DNA from: CALRGE01 sp964365765
GTDB taxonomy: Bacteria > Patescibacteriota > Gracilibacteria > UBA1369 > 2-02-FULL-48-14
NCBI GenBank assembly: GCA_964365765.1
Contig: CAYIRB010000011.1
Coordinates: 1 to 18,992, forward strand
DNA: 18,992 nucleotides
Reading direction: 5' to 3'
Shown here: positions 13,366 to 18,992 of the stretch, one piece after another
Position numbering within the stretch: the first letter of the stretch is position 1
Layout: every line of letters begins with the position of its first letter
Made by a program: the position numbers and the translations under genes
The notes under the pieces: generated by a model
Seen by the model: only the letters and a program-made list of their open reading frames with translations
Databases searched by the model: none
Told to the model about the DNA's origin: nothing

Positions 13366-14571
13366 ATGGCCAAAGAAAAAATTAATTACAAAGCGCTGGT
13401 GGTATGGATTGCCTTAGGCTTCTCCATCGGTTGGTTTTCAAACGGAGCGCTCGCGAGCGAGACATTAAGCGGCGCCGCTTCCGTGTCAAAAGTTTCCGCC
13501 GAGAGCGTCGACATGACCTTATTTTGGGACGTTTGGAATTCCCTCAAAAAAAGTTACATCGACACCGAAAAATTGGACAATACGAAAGAAATCTACGGCG
13601 CGATTTCCGGCATGGTTAACGCTCTGGATGATCCCTATACGGTTTTTATGACGCCGACCGAAACCCAATCTTTCCACGAAAGTCTCGGAGGGGAACTTGA
13701 AGGCATAGGCGCGGAACTGAGCGTTGAGGACGGCCTTTTGGTTGTGATCTCACCTTTAAAAGGTTCTCCCGCGGAAAAAGCCGGACTTCTGCCGGGCGAT
13801 TATATTTATCTTGTCGATGGCAATGCCACCGGCGACATGACTCTGTTCACCGCCATCAAGGCGATTCGCGGACAGCCGGGCACTCAAGTCGAACTTACCG
13901 TCATCAGAAAAACGGTCGCGGAGCCCTTCGTCATTAAAATCACGCGCGACAAAATCAACATTCCAAGCGTTGAACTAAGTTATAAAGAAGAAAACGGGAA
14001 AGAAATCGCCATTTTGAACGTCTCTCAATTCGGCGACAACACCACCACGGAATTCACAACTTCCATAAACGATATTTTATTGAAGGATGTGGACGGTCTC
14101 GTGCTCGACCTCCGCTGGAACGGCGGAGGCTACCTGGACACTTCCATCGAAATGCTGACGGAATTTTTCAAAGAAAAGGTAAAAGCGGTGATAGTCAAAA
14201 GACGCGACCAGGACAATGAAATAATATATACGAGCGGAAACGGCAAGTTAACTGAAGTGCCGATGGTCGTCCTTATAAACGAGGGTTCGGCCTCCGCCTC
14301 GGAAATCCTCGCCGGCGCGCTTCAAGACTACAAACGCGCGGTCGTCATGGGTGCAAAATCGTATGGGAAGGGAAGCGTGCAGGAACTTTCGGCCTTGAGC
14401 GACGGCTCCAGCCTTCGAATGACAATCGCAAAGTGGTACACGCCGAACGACCGCAGTATCGATCACACGGGCATCGAACCCGACGTGACAATTGCAATGG
14501 ACAGCTCGAAAATGGGTACCGCGGAAGACACGCAACTGCAAGCCGCCATCGACTACCTGAAGAAGTTGTAA
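13366..14571 (+). CDS. S41 C-terminal processing peptidase (Ctp/Prc family)
   Basis: This envelope serine protease trims or degrades exported proteins from the C terminus. The 401 residues comprise a short cytosolic N terminus, a membrane anchor (about 9-27), an N-terminal helical region (VWNSLKKSYID), a PDZ domain (about 105-190; GIGAELSVEDG, SPAEKAGLLPGDYI) and the S41 core (DGLVLDLRWNGGGYLD). The catalytic Ser-Lys dyad is S310 in GSASASE and K335 in SYGKGSVQ, with the 25-residue separation seen in E. coli Tsp. The C terminus is complete. I use ATG 13366, which sits 21 bp after the -10 box, rather than the ATG at 13348, only 3 bp after that box. It is divergent from the lipoprotein/M23 unit. 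Substrates are unknown. Confidence 0.94.
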   Translation: MAKEKINYKALVVWIALGFSIGWFSNGALASETLSGAASVSKVSAESVDMTLFWDVWNSLKKSYIDTEKLDNTKEIYGAISGMVNALDDPYTVFMTPTETQSFHESLGGELEGIGAELSVEDGLLVVISPLKGSPAEKAGLLPGDYIYLVDGNATGDMTLFTAIKAIRGQPGTQVELTVIRKTVAEPFVIKITRDKINIPSVELSYKEENGKEIAILNVSQFGDNTTTEFTTSINDILLKDVDGLVLDLRWNGGGYLDTSIEMLTEFFKEKVKAVIVKRRDQDNEIIYTSGNGKLTEVPMVVLINEGSASASEILAGALQDYKRAVVMGAKSYGKGSVQELSALSDGSSLRMTIAKWYTPNDRSIDHTGIEPDVTIAMDSSKMGTAEDTQLQAAIDYLKKL

Positions 14572-14592
14572 TCCGGCTGTAAAAAAATCCCC

Positions 14593-14620
14593 TTGCTATT
14601 TTTTGAATTTAAAGTAAGAT
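14593..14620 (+). promoter_or_regulatory. Promoter of the RRM protein gene
   Basis: TTGCTA (14593-14598), 16 bp, TAAGAT (14615-14620). Transcription would start near 14627, giving a leader of about 95 nt, far longer than others in this window. A weaker CAGAAT (14694-14699) lies at the usual short-leader distance but has no -35. Confidence 0.6.
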
Positions 14621-14636
14621 TCGTCCGTAACAGGTA

Positions 14637-14721
14637 GGTTCAACAAGTGATTATCAGGTTCGAGTAATTCACGTTGAAAGGTACTGTTCAACCCAGAATT
14701 ACTTATTAACCAAATAATCAC
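14637..14721 (+). promoter_or_regulatory. Structured 5' leader of the RRM gene (candidate cis-acting RNA)
   Basis: Nested perfect stems can fold 14647-14721 into one long hairpin. GTGATTAT (14647-14654) pairs with ATAATCAC (14714-14721), GGTT (14657-14660) with AACC (14708-14711), GTAATTC (14664-14670) with GAATTAC (14696-14702), and GTTGAA (14673-14678) with TTCAAC (14687-14692), with an 8-nt loop. That is 25 pairs in 75 nt, ending on the base before the ATG. A second TTCAAC at 14639-14644 could compete for GTTGAA, giving a possible alternative fold. No Shine-Dalgarno is present. A temperature- or protein-controlled switch is inference. Confidence 0.7.
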
Positions 14722-15000
14722 ATGGGAAATCCAAAAATTTTCGTGGGAAACGTAGGTTTCAACACGAGGAAAGAAACTCTAGAACAATTCTTTGCCAAGT
14801 ACGGTACGGTAGTTGATTGCTACAAGCCGGAACAGAAAGGTTTTGCTTTCGTTACAATGTCTACGCCGGAGGAAGCCGAAGCCGCAATCGCGGATATGGC
14901 CAACCCCGATACGGCAGGTGACAGAATGATGGAAGGACGAGAACTTAAGGCTCAAGAAGCCCGACCTCGTGAAGACAAACCGCGAAGACCGAGATACTAG
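14722..15000 (+). CDS. Small RRM-type RNA-binding protein
   Basis: The 92-residue protein is one RNA recognition motif with a short charged tail. RNP2 is KIFVGNVGF near residue 4 and RNP1 is KGFAFVTM near residue 49, with aromatic residues placed to stack on bases. The order beta-alpha-beta-beta-alpha-beta is complete (ETLEQFFAKYG, EEAEAAIADM). The tail QEARPREDKPRRPRY is basic and disordered. The family resembles the cyanobacterial Rbp proteins, several of which are cold-induced. Here the Gly-rich tail is missing. The gene stands alone with its own promoter, a long folded leader and a strong terminator, which fits a highly and separately controlled RNA chaperone. Autoregulation through the leader is plausible, but inference. 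Confidence 0.93.
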   Translation: MGNPKIFVGNVGFNTRKETLEQFFAKYGTVVDCYKPEQKGFAFVTMSTPEEAEAAIADMANPDTAGDRMMEGRELKAQEARPREDKPRRPRY

Positions 15001-15011
15001 TCAAACCGAAG

Positions 15012-15038
15012 AAAAGAGCCTCGCAAGAGGCTCTTTTT
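15012..15038 (+). terminator. Intrinsic terminator, bidirectional
   Basis: AAAAGAGCCTC (15012-15022) pairs with GAGGCTCTTTT (15027-15037) around a GCAA tetraloop, then T run to 15038. Eleven perfect pairs. The A run on the 5' side makes it work equally for the minus-strand toxin gene, whose stop codon lies 2 bp away. Confidence 0.93.
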
Positions 15039-15039
15039 G

Positions 15040-15474
15040 TTACCTGTAATTTTCCAAAAGCATAAGTGATCCTATCTTCTTGGTTTTTTCATAATAGTTT
15101 TTATCCGCAGTGATAAATATTCCGCCATTTTCAATGGCAAGCGCATGGTATGAAGCATCGTAAAATGAGACTTTTCGAAATTTTTTCATGATCGCAAAGG
15201 CTTTTATAGTGGCATTGATGCTTAAATGGTTTTCCTCAAGTTTGAGTAATTTGAAGTGTGAATATTTTTCAATTGCCGACCTTAAATCGAGTGATCTGCC
15301 AAGAAAATTATTTATCTCCCAGTGTATAAAAATTGGGATTGAGATATGAATTTTTTTCTTCAAAAAGTCATCCAACAGGTTTATTGCGAAATCCAAACCT
15401 TCTTTTTCATGCACAAGCCATTTGATGACGATTGACGCGTCAATAATATAATTAAAATTCTTTTCTTCCTTCAT
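15040..15474 (-). CDS. PIN-domain toxin (VapC-like)
   Basis: This 144-residue PIN protein is partner to the RHH antitoxin upstream. The acidic residues are D12 in YIIDASIVIKWL, E53 in HWEINNFLG, D106 in FYDASYHALA and D124 in TADKNYYEK, a complete Mg-binding set. The VIKW segment after the first Asp marks a VapC subfamily distinct from the toxin at 255. Its ATG lies 23 bp inside the antitoxin gene, so the two frames overlap and are coupled. No Shine-Dalgarno is seen. The region is AT-rich. The 3' end meets the RRM terminator, which serves both strands. The RNA target is not readable. Confidence 0.9.
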   Translation of the reverse strand: MKEEKNFNYIIDASIVIKWLVHEKEGLDFAINLLDDFLKKKIHISIPIFIHWEINNFLGRSLDLRSAIEKYSHFKLLKLEENHLSINATIKAFAIMKKFRKVSFYDASYHALAIENGGIFITADKNYYEKTKKIGSLMLLENYR

Positions 15475-15700
15475 GAATAATTTTTAAAATTTCCTCCGTG
15501 CTAAAAGCTTTCCCGCGAGTCTTTTTCGATTTCAAAATTAACTCCACCGCTTTTTTTCTCCCGAAGTCCGTAATTTTTTCTTGAAGAGCATCATTTACGA
15601 ACTCGCTTCGATCGCCCTCCTTAACCAAGGAATTTAATGCTCCCAAGACCTCAATATCTATTGTAAAGTTAACTCTTTTTTTTGTTATGGCGGAAGGCAT
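15452..15700 (-). CDS. Ribbon-helix-helix antitoxin
   Basis: The 82-residue protein opens MPSAITKKRVNFTIDIEVLG, where the strand KKRVNFTID is the DNA-binding ribbon. Two helices follow (ALNSLVKEG, RSEFVNDALQEKI), forming the CopG/ParD-type fold. The basic C-terminal half (KAVELILKSKKTRG to the end) would wrap the PIN toxin. The start ATG at 15700 lies at the edge of a long inverted repeat that is the likely binding site for this protein, so the operon should be self-repressed. The gene overlaps the toxin by 23 bp. The family is clear from fold-level features, the exact subfamily is not. Confidence 0.82.
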   Translation of the reverse strand: MPSAITKKRVNFTIDIEVLGALNSLVKEGDRSEFVNDALQEKITDFGRKKAVELILKSKKTRGKAFSTEEILKIIHEGRKEF

Positions 15701-15749
15701 ATATGTATATTAAATACATATATAGTATACACACTTGTGTTGAATTCAA
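15699..15749 (-). promoter_or_regulatory. Toxin-antitoxin promoter and operator
   Basis: Perfect 10-bp arms ATATATGTAT (15699-15708) and ATACATATAT (15714-15723) flank a 5-bp centre. On the minus strand TTGAAT (15749-15744), 16 bp and TACTAT (15727-15722) form a promoter whose -10 box ends 21 bp before the ATG. The inverted repeat covers the transcription start and part of the -10 box, and reaches the start codon, exactly where an RHH repressor would act. Confidence 0.75.
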
Positions 15750-15751
15750 CA
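15738..15751. repeat. 14-bp perfect palindrome at the -35 region
   Basis: TGTTGAATTCAACA is a perfect palindrome. It contains the proposed -35 box of the toxin-antitoxin promoter and lies 5 bp from the end of gpmA. It may be a second operator. Confidence 0.55.
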
Positions 15752-15756
15752 AGATC

Positions 15757-16437
15757 CTACAAAACTTTCTTACTCAAGACCTTTAAATCCGCGTCAAGCT
15801 CGTAGACGATCGGTACGCCCGTCGGGATTTCCAAATTCGGAATGTCCGCGTCGGAAATGTTCTCCAAATGCTTGGTGATTGCTCGCAAACTGTTCCCGTG
15901 GGCCGAAATTAAAACGGTTTTTCCGGCGCGCAGGTCTTCTTCAACCGTCGCTTTGTAAACCGGTAAAACCCGCTCCAGAGTTCCTTTTAAACTTTCACCG
16001 TTCGGCGGCGCGATGTCATAACTTCTGCGCCAAAGATGAACTTGCTCCTCGCCGAATTTCGCTTTGGATTCGTCTTTATTCAAACCCTGCAAGTCGCCGT
16101 AGTAGCGCTCATTAAACGCGGAAGTTACGACAACTTCGATAAAATTTTCCTCCGCGCGCGCCGTAAAATGCGCCCAATCTTTCATTTCGCCTTCAAGATA
16201 GCGAAAAATCGGATACCGCTTGTCGCCCATCGCTTCCCACGCGAGTCTGAAAGTCATATTCGCGCGCTGAAGCGGAGTCGTATAAACTTTATCGACTTTA
16301 TAGTCCTTCAAATTCGCTCCCGCGGCCGCGGCTTCTTTTTTTCCATTTTCGCTCAAAGGAAGGTCAACCCAACCCGTGAATCTGTTTTCAAGATTCCATT
16401 GCGACTGCCCGTGCCGAAGTAAAATCAGTTGTGCCAT
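15757..16437 (-). CDS. gpmA: 2,3-bisphosphoglycerate-dependent phosphoglycerate mutase
   Basis: GpmA interconverts 3- and 2-phosphoglycerate in glycolysis, using a phosphohistidine. The phosphorylated H9 is in LLRHGQSQWN, with ENRFTGWVDLPLS following. E110 is in NERYYGDLQGLN and H180 in SAHGNSLRA. WRRSYDIAPPNGESL and IPTGVPIVYELD are family landmarks. The 226 residues lack the long loop after APP that E. coli GpmA has, and carry an insertion of about 25 residues (72-100, GDKRYPIFRY...) before NERYYG. I use ATG 16437 because it starts just at the predicted transcription start and begins the family's first strand; 12 extra codons to 16473 are upstream of the promoter. It is the only central-metabolism gene in the window. 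Confidence 0.95.
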   Translation of the reverse strand: MAQLILLRHGQSQWNLENRFTGWVDLPLSENGKKEAAAAGANLKDYKVDKVYTTPLQRANMTFRLAWEAMGDKRYPIFRYLEGEMKDWAHFTARAEENFIEVVVTSAFNERYYGDLQGLNKDESKAKFGEEQVHLWRRSYDIAPPNGESLKGTLERVLPVYKATVEEDLRAGKTVLISAHGNSLRAITKHLENISDADIPNLEIPTGVPIVYELDADLKVLSKKVL

Positions 16438-16444
16438 CGCGGGG

Positions 16445-16473
16445 AGTATAACAAATCGCTTAGCGTCTTCCAA
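16445..16473 (-). promoter_or_regulatory. Leaderless-type promoter of gpmA
   Basis: On the minus strand TTGGAA (16473-16468), 17 bp, TATACT (16450-16445). The -10 box ends 7 bp before the ATG at 16437, so the mRNA should begin at, or next to, the start codon. The -35 box lies inside the end of the upstream membrane-protein gene. Confidence 0.65.
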
Positions 16474-17032
16474 ATTTCCTCAAAATGCACGCGACAAACA
16501 CGGTATTAATAATTACTATATAAACCAAAAAACCAGATTCGATGAAAGTGAAACTTTGCGAGCCGATTATACCTGTGATTCCGCCCGCAATCGTGCCGCC
16601 GTATGCCAATGCCGATTCACTTGAAGGCGCTTTCCACGATTTTATAAGCGTTGGCACCGCCGCAAACAAGTCGGCAAGAATCGAAAAACCAATCGCGACG
16701 GCCGCGCTTCCGCTAATCAACCAAAGCGCGAGTGCGAGAATCGACAAAAATCCGCAGAGATAATCGAAAATGCCGAGGCGCCAATACGCGCTCTTGTTAT
16801 AGAAACTCGCGCCAAAAACCAAAAGCGGAATAAATCCGTTCAGAAAAACCGGCAAAACCGCCCATCCGACACCGGCTTTCAGCTCTGCCGCCACCGCTAT
16901 AAATGGAACCGCCGACCATAACAGCCAAGTGACTCGATTCGGTTTTATGCGTCCGGCCAGCGTTTCCCAGAAATAGTACAGGCTTCCAAGAAGCTGTAAG
17001 CCGGATCCGGCGATGAGCAACCAGAACGTCAT
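16460..17032 (-). CDS. PQ-loop-like multi-pass membrane protein
   Basis: The 190 residues have about seven hydrophobic segments and two similar halves, each with a Pro-containing motif at a membrane boundary: IKPNRVTWLLWS (about 29-40) and VPTLIKSWKAPSSES (about 126-140). Paired motifs like these are the hallmark of PQ-loop and SWEET-type transporters, so a small-molecule carrier is my best guess, as inference. There is no signal peptide. The gene lies 39 bp downstream of the lipoprotein stop and its 3' end holds the -35 box of gpmA. No known substrate is suggested by the neighbours. Confidence 0.72.
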   Translation of the reverse strand: MTFWLLIAGSGLQLLGSLYYFWETLAGRIKPNRVTWLLWSAVPFIAVAAELKAGVGWAVLPVFLNGFIPLLVFGASFYNKSAYWRLGIFDYLCGFLSILALALWLISGSAAVAIGFSILADLFAAVPTLIKSWKAPSSESALAYGGTIAGGITGIIGSQSFTFIESGFLVYIVIINTVFVACILRKFGRR

Positions 17033-17071
17033 GGACGGAATTTTTACAAGATCAAGAAAAAGACTGAATCC

Positions 17072-17716
17072 TCATTTCGGCTCATTCCTATACAATGCGA
17101 ATAGACCCTCCGCTTCAACCAGTCCGACTTCGGTTTTATAATTTTTGAACGCGGTTTTTGTGTCCGTAACTTCACCCGGCGGCAAGTCGTCAATGAAAGT
17201 TGTACCGCTCACGTCCATGGTCCAAACGGTATTCACGAATCCGGCTCCGTAAATATCCATTGTAGAGCGAACGGCCGCGGTGTCGTGCACGCCGGCCCCG
17301 TCGTTCTCATTGCAAATATAATTGACGCGCTCCGACGGAATATCATCGCCGTTCCAGACCGGCTTTAGCGTCAGCACTCCATTTGCGACTTCCGCGACAC
17401 CCGCAATTGTGCCGGCATCCGAGCTGACATATTCACAGGTATCGGTGGAACAGATGCGGCCCGGCTTCGACACGTGATCGCAAGTCATCCTGTCCTCGAC
17501 ATACGTTACATCACCAAAAATTTCATACTGATCTCCCGTAATACGTGTGAATTTCAGTTTAATCAGCGCCACGCCGGTTGCTCCATTTTGCAAACGCGCT
17601 TCATTCGAATCGAAGCGCCATGATCCGGAGCCCCAAAATTCGTCGGGCATGGCGGAAGCCGAGCTACAAGAGCCAAGGACAAGGAGGGAAAAAAGAAGAC
17701 CAATGACTTTTTTCAT
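17072..17716 (-). CDS. Cysteine-containing lipoprotein of unknown function
   Basis: MKKVIGLLFSLLVLGSC gives a lipoprotein signal with lipobox LGSC (C17). The mature domain of about 200 residues is predicted mostly beta strand (ALIKLKFTRITG, YEIFGDVTYVED) and has four cysteines (in MTCDH, RICST, DTCEY and YICNE), which could form two disulfides outside the membrane. I recognise no family. The frame extends 15 codons upstream to 17761, but those residues are basic and not signal-like, so I use ATG 17716. The signal closely matches the lipoprotein at 12538, suggesting related export, but not a shared fold. It leads the minus-strand group with the PQ-loop protein and gpmA. Confidence 0.8.
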   Translation of the reverse strand: MKKVIGLLFSLLVLGSCSSASAMPDEFWGSGSWRFDSNEARLQNGATGVALIKLKFTRITGDQYEIFGDVTYVEDRMTCDHVSKPGRICSTDTCEYVSSDAGTIAGVAEVANGVLTLKPVWNGDDIPSERVNYICNENDGAGVHDTAAVRSTMDIYGAGFVNTVWTMDVSGTTFIDDLPPGEVTDTKTAFKNYKTEVGLVEAEGLFALYRNEPK

Positions 17717-17818
17717 AATTGTAATTTGGCGGCGAATCGCTACCGACCTTAGAACCGCCATCGAAGCTAATCATACACAGTTTAATGTGTTTGCGAAAAT
17801 GGTTTCGGCGAGAGGGTT

Positions 17819-18946
17819 CTAACTCACAAAATCCAAATAATTCTTTCTGCCGATGATCTCAAAGGAAGCCTCAGGATAAGTTTCAAACCAATCTTTTGGG
17901 GCTTTTGTTTTTGACGATGACCACTTGCACTCATAGCCAAACAATTTGCCCTCTCGCTCTTCAACGATGTCGATTTCTTTTTGATCCCAGGTCCTCCAAA
18001 AATAAACATTGGCAAAGATGTTCTTGTAAGAACGTTTTTTTAATCGTTCAATAAACACAAAATTTTCCCACAACTCCCCAACATCATTCCGAAGTTCAAT
18101 TGCGTTGAAATTGGCTATCAAGGCGTTGCGTACGCCTAGATCATAAAAGTAGTAACGTGAACTTTTACTCACCTCTTTTCTAAGATTCCTACTGAACCCA
18201 CGGACACTAAACAAGATGAATGATTTTTCAAAAATATCCAAATAACGTGCAACCGTCTTGCGGTCAATGCCAAGCTGTGCGCCAAGTTCAGATAAGGAAA
18301 CTTCCTTGCCTATTTGGAACGCAATCAAGCGCAATAAATCCAAAAGAATTTTTGAACTTTTCACTCGCTCCAACGCCAAGACATCTTTCAGTAAGTAGGA
18401 ATGAGTAATTTCTTCAATTTTGACGCGTTTTTCCTCATTCGTGCCTGCCGTAATGATCTCAGGGTACGAACCATAGATCAAATAACTCTCAAGCTGTTGC
18501 TCCAGCTCATAAGCACCGTATTCTTCCTTCAACTCCAGTTGTGATATAGAGAACAGGATTAAGGTCTTTTTTCTACCAGTCAATGGTTCACCTATTTGCC
18601 CCGCTAAATCAAAAGAGGATGAACCTGTCACGATGATTTTCATATTGGGAAGGTGATCCACGATCATTTTCAGAGCAACCCCAACATTTGGTATTTTTTG
18701 AGCTTCATCAATAACGATCAATTCGTAAGGGTTAGCATAAGACAGAATCCGGTCGAGTTCTTGAGAAGCAAACAGGGTCTGGATTTTGATGTTGTCACCG
18801 GTCTCCAGTTTAAACTTTAAGGGGGTCGAGCTTAAGAAATCTTCCACCAATGTGGTTTTACCCACTTGTCTTGGCCCGAAAACAACCAAAACCTTGCCCG
18901 TTTCAATATGCCGATTGAGCTCTGAGTAAAATCTCTTTATTTTCAT
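17819..18946 (-). CDS. AAA-type ATPase with C-terminal DUF4143 domain
   Basis: The 375-residue protein has an N-terminal ATPase with Walker A GPRQVGKTT (24-32), Walker B ELIVIDEAQ (75-83), sensor IIVTGSSS and the family motif LTGRKKTL. A winged-helix segment follows (about 215-245; LSELGAQLGIDRKTVARYL). The C-terminal DUF4143 part ends in a restriction-like pattern, EID (D326) with YECKW (E339, K341). These proteins are abundant in Bacteria and Archaea, and often multiply like mobile genes; the biochemical role is not established. Length and motifs are complete. ATG 18946 lies 6 bp after a -10 box. It is not coupled with any neighbour. Confidence 0.92.
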   Translation of the reverse strand: MKIKRFYSELNRHIETGKVLVVFGPRQVGKTTLVEDFLSSTPLKFKLETGDNIKIQTLFASQELDRILSYANPYELIVIDEAQKIPNVGVALKMIVDHLPNMKIIVTGSSSFDLAGQIGEPLTGRKKTLILFSISQLELKEEYGAYELEQQLESYLIYGSYPEIITAGTNEEKRVKIEEITHSYLLKDVLALERVKSSKILLDLLRLIAFQIGKEVSLSELGAQLGIDRKTVARYLDIFEKSFILFSVRGFSRNLRKEVSKSSRYYFYDLGVRNALIANFNAIELRNDVGELWENFVFIERLKKRSYKNIFANVYFWRTWDQKEIDIVEEREGKLFGYECKWSSSKTKAPKDWFETYPEASFEIIGRKNYLDFVS

Positions 18947-18952
18947 AATTTA

Positions 18953-18981
18953 AGTCTATCAAAATCCCCTAAATATGTCAA
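18953..18981 (-). promoter_or_regulatory. Leaderless-type promoter of the ATPase gene
   Basis: On the minus strand TTGACA (18981-18976, perfect), 17 bp and TAGACT (18958-18953). The -10 box ends 6 bp before the ATG at 18946, so transcription should start on the start codon itself. Confidence 0.68.
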
Positions 18982-18992
18982 ATTGGAGTATT

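Overview
The window looks like chromosome from a small-genome bacterium, most plausibly a candidate-phyla-radiation (Patescibacteria-type) lineage. That placement is inference. It rests on mostly single, functionally unrelated genes, many short secreted or lipobox proteins with no obvious family, a small RRM RNA-binding protein, a compact gpmA, a surface protein ending in an LPESG/hydrophobic/basic tail, and an almost complete lack of Shine-Dalgarno sites. Instead, -10 boxes sit about 20-23 nt before start codons, or almost on top of them. TGA acts as a normal stop (uvrD ends in an ATGA overlap), so the code is standard.

Layout. 1-704: AT-rich toxin-antitoxin pair (Phd-like antitoxin cut by the window edge, PIN toxin). 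751-2010: murA, overlapping tail to tail with a ComEC-like metallo-beta-lactamase gene (1947-2807, minus). 2817-4512: accessory island with a 19-bp direct repeat bracketing two unrecognised genes, a 16-bp palindrome over the first gene's start region, a relic of a surface-protein tail, and a lipoprotein gene broken by one in-frame TAA. 4513-6716 (minus): a fibronectin/Ig surface protein and a secreted protein of unknown function. 6806-9768: uvrD/pcrA helicase overlapping a multi-pass membrane protein. 9816-10078: a very small gene with its own canonical promoter and terminator.

10157-13194 (minus): a lipoprotein followed by a 789-residue lipoprotein with an M23 peptidase domain, two Ig-like repeats, an Asp-Thr-Gly linker and a parallel beta-helix. 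The second gene is far richer in GC than its neighbours, has a strong Shine-Dalgarno, and looks imported from a Myxococcota-like source. 13366-14571: S41 (Ctp) protease behind phased A-tracts. 14593-15038: RRM protein gene with a long folded leader that ends exactly at the start codon, and a strong terminator. 15040-15751 (minus): second toxin-antitoxin pair (RHH antitoxin, PIN toxin) with a textbook operator. 15757-17716 (minus): gpmA, a PQ-loop-like membrane protein and a lipoprotein. 17819-18946 (minus): AAA/DUF4143 ATPase.

The genes do not form one pathway. Cell-wall synthesis (murA), envelope proteolysis (S41, M23) and surface proteins share an envelope theme. Two toxin-antitoxin pairs lie near the ends. 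The most original signals are the RRM leader structure, the foreign M23/beta-helix gene, the repeat-bracketed island and the unusual transcript-start architecture.
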